Source: Phytophthora quininea
Lineage: Eukaryota; Oomycota; Peronosporomycetes; Peronosporales; Peronosporaceae
Direction: 5' to 3'
Assembly (NCBI GenBank): GCA_011947345.1
Contig: JAAVTG010000635.1
Span: 62,001-126,000 of the forward strand
Length of the DNA: 64,000 nt
In this document: positions 50,801 to 62,941 of the stretch, piece by piece
How the letters are laid out: every line of letters begins with the position of its first letter
Position numbering within the stretch: position 1 is the stretch's first letter
Translations under genes and position numbers: made by a program
The notes under the pieces: generated by a model
Database searches by the model: none
What the model saw: only the letters and a program-made list of their open reading frames with translations
Told to the model about the DNA's origin: nothing

Positions 50801-51975
50801 ATGACCCAGACCAGCTCCACGGACCGCACGTTCCTGTTCACCTCCGAGTCAGTGAACGAGGGCCACCCGGACAAGCTCTGCGACCAGATCTCGGACGCCG
50901 TGCTGGACGCCTGCGTGTCGGAGGACCCCAACTCGCGCGTGGCCTGCGAGACGTGCGCCAAGACGGGCATGGTCATGATCTTCGGCGAGATCAGCACCAA
51001 GGCCATCGTCAACTACGAGAAGGTCATCCGCGACACGATCAAGGAGATCGGCTACGACGACCCGGCCAAGGGCCTCGACTACAAGACGGTCAACGTCATC
51101 GTGGCCATCGAGCAGCAGTCGCCCGACATCGCCCAGTCCGTGGACTCGGTCACGGACGAGGACGTCGGCGCTGGTGATCAGGGCATCATGTTCGGATACG
51201 CCTCGGACGAGACGCCCGAGCTCATGCCGCTGTCGCACGTGCTCGCCACCAAGCTGGGCTCGAAGCTCACGGAGGTGCGCAAGAACGGTACGCTTGACTG
51301 GATCCGCCCTGATGGCAAGACTCAGGTCACTGTCGAGTACAAGAAGGAGGACGGCCGCATGGTGCCGCAGCGCGTGCACACCGTGGTCATCTCCACCCAG
51401 CACAACGACGACGTGACCAACGAGCAGATCGCCGCCGACCTCATGAAGCACGTCATCCAGACGGTCATCCCGGAGAAGTACCTGGACGACAAGACGGTGT
51501 ACCACCTGAACCCCTCTGGACGCTTCGTCATTGGCGGCCCGCACGGTGACGCTGGTCTCACTGGCCGCAAGATCATCATTGACACCTACGGCGGCTGGGG
51601 CGCCCACGGTGGCGGTGCCTTCTCTGGCAAGACACGACCAAGGTCGACCGCTCGGCGGCTTACGCTGCCCGTTGGGTCGCCAAGTCGATCGTGGCCAAGG
51701 GCCTCGCCCACCGTCTCCTTGTGCAGCTGTCGTACGCCATTGGTGTGCCGTACCCGCTGTCGATCCACGTCGACTCGTACGGCACCGTGAAGGAGGGTCT
51801 GACTGACGACGAGCTGGTGGAGATCATCAAGAAGAACTTCGACCTGCGTCCGGGTATGATCCAGAAGACTCTGCAGCTGAAGCGCCCGGTGATGCAGAAG
51901 ACTGCTGCCTATGGCCACTTCGGTCGCGAGGACGCGGACTTTACGTGGGAAACGGTGAAGGAGCTCGAGCTGTAA
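50801..51975 (+). CDS. S-adenosylmethionine synthetase, one-base break
   Basis: Makes S-adenosylmethionine from methionine and ATP in the cytosol. Motifs: [21 protein letters not shown] (substrate site), [12 protein letters not shown], and GGGAFSGK, then [12 protein letters not shown] on the other side of a break near 51632, where one G is missing from AAGGACAC (reads AAGACAC). The first frame then stops at 51790; the continuation runs to TAA at 51975. With the base restored it is 391 codons plus stop, the normal length. A broken essential single gene is most likely a sequence error. Strong G/C at third positions suggests high expression. Confidence 0.95.
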
Positions 51976-52244
51976 GTTGTTGGGGGCCGGAGATTCTGTA
52001 TATTGCCTCCTGCTTATTTTATGCCCAACAACCAGCAGCTGCGAGACTAAACTCACTCATCGTCAGCTTTCCAGCGATGGAGAGTGGGGTGGAATCGGCA
52101 CTGCCGCGTCCGATGAACTGCTTCGGCCGCAATGCGAAGTGCACTATTGATGCCTGCTATCAATAGTCCATGGATCTTGTGGTTGCAATGCAGCGGACAC
52201 GAGCAATCTGCCCATTTCACTGTCCCAACGCGTTTCGTCATAGC
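51976..52244. other. Convergent 3' region, nothing recognised
   Basis: About 270 bp between the ends of the S-adenosylmethionine synthetase gene and a minus-strand gene. No gene seen. Confidence 0.4.
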
Positions 52245-53374
52245 CTAAGTGATGAAATGAAATAGGTTAGCACACAACACTTTATTTTTGCGTGGCTTCT
52301 TTCTAGGCGCATTTGGTTTTACTTCGCATGTGCTCTTCCTGCAGTCGAAGCGCTGCCACAAGCGATTGGAAGGAATCTTTTCATGGCGAGCATTATGCGT
52401 CAGGCGCTGGTTGTTTAGCGTTGGGATTTTGATGAGTTTTGGTTGACGCCTTTCAGCGGCAACGCGCCGAGGGTGGTCGCGATAATGCATCGTAGAACAA
52501 ATGTCCTGCGTACGTCGCGACAGCTTCGGCTTGTGCGAAAAGGATGGCTGTCCAGTGCGTTCCAGACGTCGACGCTGTGATGATACACGTGTGAGTCATT
52601 AGTTGAAGCGCCCCAGTTGCCTCAGAATGACAAAGCGGTACCTGTCGGTTGTGCTGATCGTTCTCTTGCCGCGTGATGAACGCTGCCTCTGCTCGAGACG
52701 ACATCCGCTTTGTCTTCACCACTGCTGGCGTCGGAAGCTCTTTTGGTTCGCGAGCCACAGGCTGGTACAAACGCTTGAAAACTTCTTCACCGTCAGATTT
52801 CTGGATCGGATGATCATCTCGACTAATGAGCTTGGCCGTCGGTCTCGTGAGATCTCTCGAGTTACCAGCATCTGCGGTCTTTGATTCGCACGTTGCGCAC
52901 GAGGTTCTGTGGGGTTTCAATGAACGCCGAGGTACAAGTTTTGGGCGAAATGTGCACTGGAGGTTTCTTCATTCAGCTGCTGCTGTTCTGCAATCGCTTG
53001 AAGCATCAATTTCTTCCACTGGAGTTCTCCAGCAGCTTCATAGTTGCGCTTAGCAGCAGCCTGAACGCGGCTCAAAGGCAGAGATTTTCCTCGCGACAAA
53101 AAGTAGTTTTCCTCCTCAAGTCGAGCGTCTTCTCGAGCTTAGCTTTCACCGCACCTATTTCATCGCAAGTTTGTTAGTATAAGGACGTCGAATGCATGAA
53201 GGTTGAACATACGCGTAGCTTCGTTGCGCTTCTTCCAATGGAAAAGCCTCGCTGCTATGGACGCAGCCTGGTTGGAATTAATGGTAGTTCGCTGCTTATC
53301 TAGATCAAACGTAAGCACGAGTTCGCACACAGTATCAGAATACGATGCATACCTTTCGCTTCTTCAGTTGACAT
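52245..53374 (-). CDS. Basic, helix-rich protein of unknown function, four exons, one break
   Basis: Exons 53353-53374, 53213-53299, 52642-53155 and 52245-52574; introns of 53, 57 and 67 bp with GT..AG. With one base restored near 52915 the exons join in phase to 317 residues. The N-terminal half is rich in Lys, Arg, Glu and Gln (LFHWKKRNEATRAVKAKLEK, QAAAKRNYEAAGELQWKKL) and probably helical. The third exon's second half and the fourth exon are basic and low in hydrophobic residues (AAERRQPKLIKIPTLNNQRL). No family recognised; the pattern of small first exon and short introns resembles genes beside it. Confidence 0.55.
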
Positions 53375-53497
53375 CGTCGTGATTATCGGCAAGTGTCTCG
53401 ACGTCAGCTTGCTCAATGAAGTCACAAGTCGAAACGACCACCAAGGCTTGCCCTTCAAATATCGCTACTTGTATTATCGCATTTGTCGCCCGTACAG

Positions 53498-55499
53498 CTA
53501 CCGTTTCGTCACAACCTCGCGGTCCCAGGGGCAAATGCGATGGTTACCCAAACCTTGAGCATCCTTGCTTGACGACGGAGTTAACCGTCCCCAGCATGAA
53601 ATGCACAGCGTGTGGTTGCAAGGATTCAAATGCACCACTGCGCGCTCCGTGCAGCACAATTGGCATAGGTCAGAGTCATCATCCGTGATTTCCAGCGCAC
53701 TTGCTTGTCGGGTGTATCCACTAGGAGTTTGCTTCTGTTGCGGAGACTTGTGGACATTTTGCGGCGTCCTGGGCTTTTACTTCCCTCTGTGGTGATCTCT
53801 GACAAGTCCACCTTTCCAACAATACTCTGTCGACGAGTCTTGCGTCGAGGCTTTTGGGCTGTGTCTGACTGGATTACTCGGCTGCGTTTGGGTTGTGGCT
53901 GCGATAATTCTTCGCTCTCTGTTACCGTACTCCTTGCAGTATTATGACGAGCGGCGGCTTGAATATCAATCGTCGAATCCGGTAGAATGAGACTCCTTCG
54001 ACGATCCCGCACCCGCTTTCTCGCTGATTAAGACACGTACACGAGTGAGTAGGTTATCCAAAAAGAAACCACAAAATATAACTCACAGCTTGTGGAAGGC
54101 GGTTGAACTGCAGTTGTCGCGTTGCCGTTGCTGACACTTTGTTTCCGTAGCTTGCGCGCCTGGGCAAATGCTACACTCCACTCTTTCCACAGCCGAGCAC
54201 AACCATTCGACAATGCAGCAGGATCAAGAGAGAAGAAATCTTCGTCAATGATACAACTAGAGCTGATATCGACCCCCAAAGTTGCTAGAAACATTGAGGA
54301 AATACGCTGGGCTTCCTCGTCCGTCTTTGATATAGCAGCCTGTTGAATCGATGGCGTTGTTACTGAAGACGTTCCGTCCTGTGTCTCTTTGTTGGGCACG
54401 GGGCACATGTGAAGTATGGGGTTGACTTCGTGTGCCTTGACGTAAGCCAAATACCGCTGTTCATATGTTCGCAACGAGATCTTCGCTCCTGTATCCGTAT
54501 CAGTATACTCGAAGAGATCGTCTTCGTTTCGCGAGTGTTTCGCTTTGGTATGCAGTTGGCGATGGGAGTCCGCCTCCTTCCACTCTTTATTCATGCGATC
54601 AACAAACCCCGAGAGCTCCGTCACGGTATTTTTCCGGTAATTAGCATCTTCAGTAAAGTTTGGGAGTGTTTTCATCATGGGGCCCAAGTGGTATCCCGTC
54701 CCAGCTTGGACTTGCTTGGCGATGGCAATCCCTTCCCCACTCATCGCCTCCAGTTGGGTATACCTCCTCACCAAGCTCCGAAATTCCTCTCTCTTTGTAC
54801 CACGCTCACTCTTTAGCGTTGGCCTCTTCTTCGTGTCGTCAATTTGTCCAGGTCGCTCTAGCGTGTTCACGTGTCGTAGATCCTCAGTTTTCTTCAATTG
54901 TCTTGCTACTTTATCAGCCACTTCTTCTTTACTACTCTTCATCATCTTCTTCAGCAGCGTCATAAACTCATCTCGATGTGTGGCTTTAAAGAATGGACCA
55001 GGCATGAACGTCATCTCTAGTCTGTGTCCGTCTTTGAGCGTCAACTCCACTCCTTGCACCTTGTTCTGCACTGTAGTAGCTTCAATTCTCTGCACTTCCT
55101 GCACCTTCACAAACACCGCAGTGGCGGACTTTGTCTCTTCTTCCGGGCCTTTGTCTCTCCGGTTGGTGATGTCTCGCAGCTCCTGCTTGCGTCTCTCCAA
55201 AGCGTCCGAGTCCGACGCCGCTTTCTGTTGCCACACAATTCCTCCTCCTTCTAGTGCAGCGAAGCTCAGCGCCCCCAGGCCGCCGTCGATGCTGGCGCCG
55301 TCGAGTTTGGCGGCTACGTGTTGGAACTTGTTGCTGTCGCTCTTGTCGCGTCGCTGCTGCTGCTGGTAGCGCGTCAGCAGTCGCTCAGACATGTAGAAAG
55401 GACTCAGAGCTCCCAGATCCAGGCGCTTGGGGATGCAGGCGACGCGCTGAACAGCTCCGAGTACGAGCCGAAGCCGTACGTGTCCTCGTCCTCTTCCAT
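53498..55499 (-). CDS. Large protein with C-terminal RING finger, two exons, two breaks
   Basis: ATG at 55499 (MEEDEDTYGFGSYSELF). Exons 54087-55499 and 53498-54023, intron 63 bp; with one base restored in each exon they total 647 codons. The breaks are near 55450 (T-run before QRVACIPKRLDLG) and near 53684 (one G missing before DDDSDLCQLC). Main body: SPFYMSERLLTRYQQQ, a charged helical region (TLLKKMMKSSKEEVADKVAR), then HLGPMMKTLPNFTEDANY. C-terminus: C3HC4-type RING, LCQLCCTERAVVHLNPCNHT, LCISCWG, then ICPWDREV. The RING suggests an E3 ubiquitin ligase; the rest was not recognised. Confidence 0.68.
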
Positions 55500-55643
55500 C
55501 ACCAACTTGCGCGCCCAAAAACTTTTGAAGGAGAAACAATACATATGATTGGGCAAAAGCACAATCAATACAATGTTTAGATGTACACACGTCACAGATT
55601 AACGTCAACTTGCACTTTTGCCCATGATATGCAAACGCTACTG

Positions 55644-58225
55644 TTATGGGAATCGAACTGTGTATCGCGATTTCGGCTCGACCGTGTACTTGCGGACGTT
55701 CTTCTGCAGCTCGTCTCGGTGCAGATTCGTGATGCGCTGCATCAAGCAGTAGGCGTTTTCACGGTCGGCTAGAAGCTCCTCGTCCGACTTGAGACCGATT
55801 TGGGCCACCATCCACACGGCGTCCAAAGCACCGAGGAACCCACGTGAGATCCCCACGTCTTCGTGCCATACGGGCTCGAGCAGCGAGTCGCCAATCAAAC
55901 CCAAGTAGAGCTTCTTGCCGTGCGATGTGAGGATGCTGGCGGCTCTGTCGGCCCGAGAGCGGGAGCTGAAGTCGAACAGACTCACGCGCGTAAAGTCCGT
56001 CTTCCTGGGGATGCCCGCAAAGTCGACGATGCTCTTGACGTACTCGTGGAGCGCGCTCTTGTTGATGTTCTCATCCAAGACGAGATCAGCCGAGCTTTCG
56101 TGGTTCTTGTTGACCACTTGACGGTCCAACAAGCTCTGGCGTTTTGGCGTCATGACGAGGTAGTGCATTTCCCCTCGGTAGTATACGATGTTCTCTAGGT
56201 CGATGCCGACTTCGCGTAACTTTTCGAGCATGCTGTTCCGGAACTCCGACGTCCACGAGAACTCCTTGACCTTTGCTTCTTCAGTCGTTCCTAGGTTGGG
56301 GAAGTAGCACACAATGCCCAGAGATTCTTTGCGGCAGAACACGAAGCGGTTGATTCCAGCAGGCCCAGCTAAGTTGTCGTTCGTACCGGAAGCTCCAAGC
56401 ACAGCCGTGAACTCCATCGTCGAGATCTGAGGCTGAGTCGCGACAGTGTAGAATGATTTCTCCTTGTCCTCCGAGCTAGGTGGAACCAACGACGCGAACG
56501 AGGTCGACGAGTACACGGTCACACCGACCAACAACGCCACCTTCAGCAGGATGACTTGCAGCTGACGAGTACTGATGTGGAAGTACGTGTTGGACTTGCA
56601 GAACCGCGGGTAGAGCACCTTGGCACCCAAAGACGTCAGGTCCTGCACCACCCACGGCCACAAGTGGAGCATATTTTCACGACTGAAGAACTGTCGCTTC
56701 TCGAGCACCACGACTTGACCTCCAAGCAGTGCGGCTTCCACGGCAGCTCGCAGACCAACGGGGCCAGCACCGACAATGCACACACGCTTTCTCCAGGCCG
56801 ACTTTCGCTTGTACACGTCGATATTGAATCGAGCGTCCAGGAGTTTGAAGAGCTGTTTGTGGCGGAAGCTCAGCTTGCTATACAGCGCTGCCTTGATGTA
56901 GCTGTAAATGCGCCATGGCTCGTCGACCTTGGCATCATCAAGGCCGCAGTCAGTCATGAGCTTGTTGAATTTGACCAAAGTATCGCCAAGATCCTGCGCG
57001 GCATCAAACGCCTTGAACGACTCGAGCACGGTTGGGGCCACATTGAGGACGGCATTTTCAGGCGCTGACGAGTAGCTAGTTAAGAACTCCGATGGGCCTT
57101 CTTCCACTGGAGCCGTTGGCTCTCTTGAGTCTTTGTCGGGTTCGCTCGACTCTTGCTCGCTCTTGCTCCAGTTTGTTCTCGACAGCCGCCGCAGACTTCG
57201 CTTTGGGGCACCATTCTTCCGGTCCATGTCTTCATACACGATTTGGTTGATCGATGACAGTAGCGTCGAAATACGAGTCATCGAATTTTCCGACAGCTCC
57301 GCCCGCTGGCACATGCGTGTAACCTGCTCAAGCGTTGCTAGTAGCGCAAAGCGGGCGGACGATTTACCAGGGACGAAGTCGTTCGCTGGCTTGTTGCTGA
57401 ATTGCTGAAGGAAGCGCTTCGACTTAGCCATGTCGTGATCTTCACCTGCTTCAGACGGCTGTCCTCGATTGAGGAATTGCGCAATGCGATTCCCCATTCG
57501 GTCCATGTGCTCTGCAAATGTCATTGGAGGTTCTTGCGCTTCATGTAGAGATGCCGACGTGTTGTCCGACGAAGCAGCTTGGGCCAGCGAGGAATCGACA
57601 ATCGGAGCTGCGTCCACGTCCGACGAAACACTGCGGTTGTAGAAATCTTCACCCGGTCTTGCCAAATGGTCGAGTAGTCTGACAGTGCCAAAGCTACAGC
57701 GAGTGCTTGACTCATCGACAGACTTGCTTGACGTGTCGGCAATGTGTTCCTTGCGGAATGCAATTTTTGCTCTTCTTCGACAAGAAGCTGGCGGAACTTC
57801 AGCCACGCCTGCTCCTTCTCTTGGCGAGCTCGTTGCTTGCGCTCGGCTTCCTCAGCAACGATCCGGCCCAGTTGGTCGGAGTCGATCTCGCTCGGGTTAA
57901 TCACGGCAGGACGCGGGATGCTTGATTTTACAGGATGAAGAGGAAGCGACGGTGGTTTGTTCTTCCTTCCTGGAGATCTCGGCTCGCTGTCGTAGCCCAA
58001 GTTGTCATTGTCGTCGTAGGTGTCGTCGAGAAACCTCTCGCCATCGTCAACATCCAGGTAGTCCAGTAATTTTCGACGGTGTCGTGGCGAGGTATCGGAG
58101 CTGCTGCGCTCCACGGCGCCGCCGTCGACGAGTCCTTCTCCAATCCACGCGTCTTGGTGGTCCACAATGCTGGCTCGATCCATCGCTGCGAAAGCGGCTT
58201 CATGGGCAAGCGGCTCGGCTGCCAT
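55644..58225 (-). CDS. MICAL-type FAD monooxygenase, paralogue 1, one-base break
   Basis: ATG at 58225. The N-terminal 280 residues are polar and partly helical (AEEAERKQRARQEKEQAWLK). The flavin module shows the dinucleotide motif VCIVGAGPVGLRAAVEAALL, EKRQFFSRENMLHLWPWVVQ, LGAKVLYPRFC and STRQLQVILLKVALLVGV, all close to MICAL monooxygenases, which oxidise actin methionines in animals. No calponin-homology or LIM domain is present. The N-terminal part (to 57521) and the rest (from 57806) are in different frames; a lost A in the T5 run at 57764-57768 (QK|IAFRKEH) explains it. The substrate here is unknown. Confidence 0.83.
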
Positions 58226-58565
58226 GCTACCACAGATTTCAGCGGCCTTGAGAGTTTTGCTGAATAATCCAAACTGCCAGCTGAGAGAACGGAGGAAGAC
58301 GATCTGTCCTCGTCCTCAAATGTGCACTCTCAGCCTCTCTACCTTGGTTTTCACCACATGGCAGTACACGAAAACATGGCATAAGACGGTGACGATAAGA
58401 ATGCTCACCTGCAGGGACCTTACCGGCATTCGTTACGAACCGCCAGCTGCTTCGCTTCCTCCAGCATCTTCATCTCCAACTTTGAGACGCGAAAACCAAG
58501 CACTCGGGTCGCTGCTGCGAGCAAATATGAAGTTGATATTTGACTACTACTACTACGTAGTACAC
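58226..58565. other. Intergenic region between the two MICAL-type genes
   Basis: About 340 bp between the start of paralogue 1 and the end of paralogue 2 (tandem, same strand). It probably holds the promoter of paralogue 1. No further gene seen. Confidence 0.5.
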
Positions 58566-61500
58566 TTAACACAGTTGCGGGAATTTCACCGTGTACCGGG
58601 ACTTGGGGTCGACCGTGTACTTGCGCACATTCTTCTGCAAGTCGTCACGTCTGAATCCCGACACATGTTGGATGACACGGTACGCCATCTCGCGGTCAGC
58701 GAGTAGCTGCTCGTCGGACTTCTTGCCGATCTGGGCCACCATCCAAACGCCATCTAGTCCGCCCAGGAACCCGCGGCAGGTTCCGACACCCTCCGGCCAG
58801 AACGGCTCGATCAGCGAGTCGCCGATAAGACCGACGTAGAGCTTCTTGCCATGCGACGTCAAAATACTAGCAGCCTTATCCGCCCGCGTCCGCGAACTGA
58901 AGTCGAACATGCGGATACGCGAGAACTCGGCCTTCTTTGGAATCCCCAAGAACCCGACCACGCGCTTGACGTACTCGTGCAAGAGGTTCTTGTTGATGTT
59001 GTCGTCCTGCACCAAGTCTCCCGGTTCCGGGTGGTTCTCCTTCAGAACGTTTTGTTCCAGAAGGTTTTGGCGCTTTGGAGTCATCACCAAGTAGTGCATC
59101 TCGCCTCGGTAGTACACGATGTTCTCTAGGTCGACGCCGATCTCGCGCATTTTAGCGAACATTTGCTGTTTGAATTGAATCGTCCACGAGAACTCGGTCA
59201 CCTTCTTCTCTTCGGTCGTGCCAAGGTTGGGGAAGTAGCATACGATGCCTAGCGCTTCCTTGCGGCTAAACACGAAGCGGTTGATGGCAGCGGGCTCAGC
59301 CAGCTTATCATTCGTACCGGAGGCGCCAAGCACCGCGGTAAACTCCATCCAGGGGATCTGAGGCTGCGTCGCCACGGTGTAGAAGGGTTTGTTGTCGCTC
59401 TCTTCCGAGTTAGGAGCCACCAGACCTTCAAACGCTGTGGACGAATACACTGTGACGCCAACCAACAGCGCCACCTTGAGCAGGATCACCTGCAGCTGAC
59501 GAGTGCCGACGTGGAAGTAAGCAGTCGAGTGACAGAACGACGGGAAGAACACCTTAGCGCCAAGAGCCGTCAAGTCCTGCACCACCCACGGCCACAAGTG
59601 CAGAATGTTCTCTCGACTGAAGTGCTTGCGCTTCTCCAACACCACCACTTGTCCACCAAGCAACGCAGTCTCGACAGCCGCTCGAAGACCGACTGGACCG
59701 GCGCCGATAATGCACACGCGCTTCTTGGCTGCAGGCTTGCGCTTATAAACGTCCAAGTTGAACCGCGCATCCAGTAGTTTGAAGAGCTGCTTGTGGCGGA
59801 ACCCCAACTTGCTGTACACTGCCGCCTTGATGTGGTTGTACACACGCCACGGTTCGTCCACCTTGACGCCACTGAGCCCGCAGTCCGTCAGCAGTTTGTT
59901 AAAACTCGACAGCGTTTCTATCAGGTTTTGAGCTGCATCAAACGCCTTGAACGAGTTCAAAACGCCCGGCCCGCTCTTCACCTTTGCGTTATCCACGGTG
60001 GCGGTGGCCGTCGGAACAGCTTGCACCGGCTCACGAGGAACCTCGACAACCGGCTTGGGTGGGGCAGTCGGAGCCCTGCGCGGTTTCTCGTGCTCCGCCA
60101 ATTCGTGCTCGCCCTTCACCCAATGCGCGCTGGATAGCCGACGAATGACGCGATTCGGCTGGCCGCGGTGCTTTTGCACGTCGTCGCGCACGATTTGGTT
60201 GATCGACGTCAATAACGTCGATATCCGGGCAATCGACACCTCGGACAGCTCCGTCTTCTGACACGTTTGCGTGAGTTGGTCCAGTGTCGCCAGCAATGGG
60301 GTCATACGAGCTGAAGTAGCACCATAGACGAGTGGGGCGGCAGCCTCAGGCGGCTTAGACGCGTGGAATGCAGCCTCCACACTCAGTTTATCATACGAGG
60401 CTTTGGAATGGAACGGGGAGGGTGGAAGCAACCGTCGACCACGCGGCGGATTGCTCTCCTCTGAGGTTGCCGAGGCCCCGCGGTGCAGGAACTGCGCAAA
60501 CTTGTTGCCAACACGCTCCAAATGACTCGTCGGAGGTGACACAGATTCTTCTGCTGGGCCTTGGGTGAAGGTGGTGGTGTCATCGGCCTCCAACGACGAA
60601 GCCAACGACCTCGGCGATGAAGTATCGCTCGGCGGTGTCGACTCCATCTCGGACGGGACGCTCCCGCCATTGCGACTGCGCGACAAGTTGCTGTTGTGAT
60701 CGTCCGGCGCCACGCGATCCAAGTAGTCCAGCAGGTTCACCTTGCCGTAGTCGTCGATGACCGTCTCGCGACGCACGGTGGTCTCATCCACCGACTTGAT
60801 GGTCGCTTCATTGCCCGATCCTTTGCGCTGCGCAGCTTCGCGTTCCTCTTCAAGCAGGAACTGCCGCACTTTTGGCGCGCGAGCTCCTTGTCAGCTCGAG
60901 CTTTCTGTTTGCGTTCGGCCTCCTCCGCCACCATCTGACTGAGTGCGTTGGAGTCGACCTCTCCAGGGTTGAAAAGCATCGTGCGCTGCTTCTGCGGCAC
61001 CACTTTGGTCACAAACTTGTTGCGCTGGTCCGAAGAAGGCGCCGAGGGGTTGATGAGAAGGAGGAGCTGTTGCCATTGGTTTCACGGCGCTTGCCCTTGT
61101 TCTCCTGGGCCAGGAAGGCCTTGAGCTGGTTGTTGGCTCTGGCAGACCGATTGCTGAGAATCTGCAGATCTTCCGCGTGCTGGAACTTTGGGTCATCATC
61201 GCTAATGAGCTCATCCAGTCCATCCTCGTCCTCTCCAGCAGCTCGTTCCTCCTCTTTGTACACGCCATTGAGGTATCGCTCCCCGACGTCATTGGCCAGG
61301 AAGTCCATCAGCTTGCGACGTCTCTGCGTCGACTTCTTGGCGGCGCCCCTTCGTTCGGGTACGTCTTGGTCAGGAACTCGCTGAGCTTGCTGGCTTTGGC
61401 GTCGGCCGCTGCCACAGCCATGTCCTCGTCCGCGGCCTGGTGCTTGACCACCATGGACTCCTTGACCAGGTCGGCGTACGCCACGTCGCTCAGGCGGTCG

Positions 61501-61757
61501 ATGGCCTCCAGGCCGCTGGCGTCGATCAGTCCCTCGCCGATCCAGGTCTCGCGACGGGCCATGGAGCTGCGTCGCACCTCGTCGAGCTCGTGCGGCTCCG
61601 TCTCGGGCTCGCCGCGGCGCTGCAGGCGGTCGTCGTCCTCGCGCACAGTCGGCACCGACTGCACGCTGCGCTTGCTGGCCACGGACGACCGCGGCGAGAG
61701 GAACACGTCGCCGCCGCCGTCCGAGGACGACGACGAGTGGGTGTCCACGTCCGCCAT
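58566..61757 (-). CDS. MICAL-type FAD monooxygenase, paralogue 2, several breaks
   Basis: ATG at 61757 (MADVDTHSSSSSDGGG). About 1,060 codons in all. The flavin module is nearly the same as in paralogue 1: VCIIGAGPVGLRAAVETALL, EKRKHFSRENILHLWPWVVQ, LGAKVFFPSFC and GTRQLQVILLKVALLVGV. The N-terminal region is longer (about 330 residues) and low-complexity, with MARRETWIGEGLID also seen in shortened form in paralogue 1 (DAWIGEGLVD). Frame changes near 61345, near 61050 and at the T4 run 60870-60873. The C-terminal ends match (KNVRKYTVDPKSRYTVKFP). No other known domain. Tandem duplication with paralogue 1 is clear. Confidence 0.83.
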
Positions 61758-62941
61758 AGTGAACTAAACTGGAAGAAGCTTCTCGGCCGCAGAATGAACT
61801 CTGAACGCCGGCCGCGGGGGCCACACAGCCACGCGCTTCAAGCAAGTCGACGTGGCCGCCCCGGCTGTGCACACGTTTGCAATGTGCACTTCTTTGTGGT
61901 CGGACCGGCGACTTGAAAATTGTATGCTGCGAAAGGTTGAACCTCTTTATACGGGACACGTTTCAGCTTCGATACAAACTCGACGTGTTTGGCAGTTGAT
62001 TTACCTCGCTACAAGAGACTTTTGCTGCAGCATGTCCATGTGGCCTCGCTTGGGCAAACCGCCCGCCGCCTGACACCGCACACCCATCGTTGCGGTGCCT
62101 TGGGCGACGCTCGATGTCACAGCTCGGCTGGCATTGCTGCCGCTGCTCGGCTTCGGCATGGTCTGCTGCAAACGACACCCTTGCTCCATTCGCTGAGACC
62201 GACGGTGCCCACCCGCGGCAGCCTCAGCGTTTGTAACCGGCGGTCGCCGTAAAAGATCAGACTGCAACTTGCAACCTGCACCCCAAGTTGGGGCCCAACT
62301 GGCGGGGATTCGCGACGGACGACGGCCGCAGACTGCAACAGCTTTGCCGAGTGACATCACCAGTCCACGCTACCGATTGCCGCCCGATGAGGTTGTCACC
62401 GCAGCTCCGTTCCGAGGGTGGCCCGAGGATCCGATCCTGGCAAGAAGCGTATTTGCTTGTCAGCTCGGCCATCCCATCGCTGGACAAAAGCGGCGCGAAG
62501 TGGATAGTCGGATAGGATTCGCGTCGACTGCGTCACCGCTTGGTGACTCACCACTTTTGGAGGCGCGCGCGAATTCCTGTTCGAAAAGTGACTGCGCAGC
62601 ACCGCACAACAGCAACTCGGGGGTGGTGTCGGTGCACCGTGCAACGCTGGGCAAGTTACTCCTCGATGGTCGCGACAGACATATTTCCTATAACCGCCCA
62701 GCAATCTTCAGCATGTCCAAATGCCTCGACAGACCTGCAGCGGCTTGGCCAGCGCCAGTTCTCAGCGTCCAGCGCAGGCGTCGCTAGTGATGGCAGTGCC
62801 AACTGGACTGGTTCCATCTCCAATAACGCCTCGCCCGTCCATTCGCTGAAATCGTCCTCTCTCCCATTGGCCAAAACTCGCAATAAGCTCCGCTAGCAGA
62901 CAGGAAGAGACTCGATCCGGGACGAGGCCGCTGCGTCCACC
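61758..62941. other. Divergent intergenic region, 1.2 kb, no supported gene
   Basis: Lies between two genes transcribed away from each other. Open frames exist on both strands (the longest on plus at 62269-62787), but they show no domain, signal peptide or consistent codon use. Probably two promoters and upstream leader sequence. Confidence 0.45.

Noticed and set aside
61009..61959. A 316-codon minus-strand open frame as a separate gene
   Set aside because: Its 3' half is the continuation of MICAL paralogue 2 in the shifted frame; its 5' half is a shadow of the real N-terminal exon frame.
62269..62787. Plus-strand open frame in the divergent intergenic region
   Set aside because: No recognisable domain, no consistent codon bias and competing frames of similar length on the other strand.
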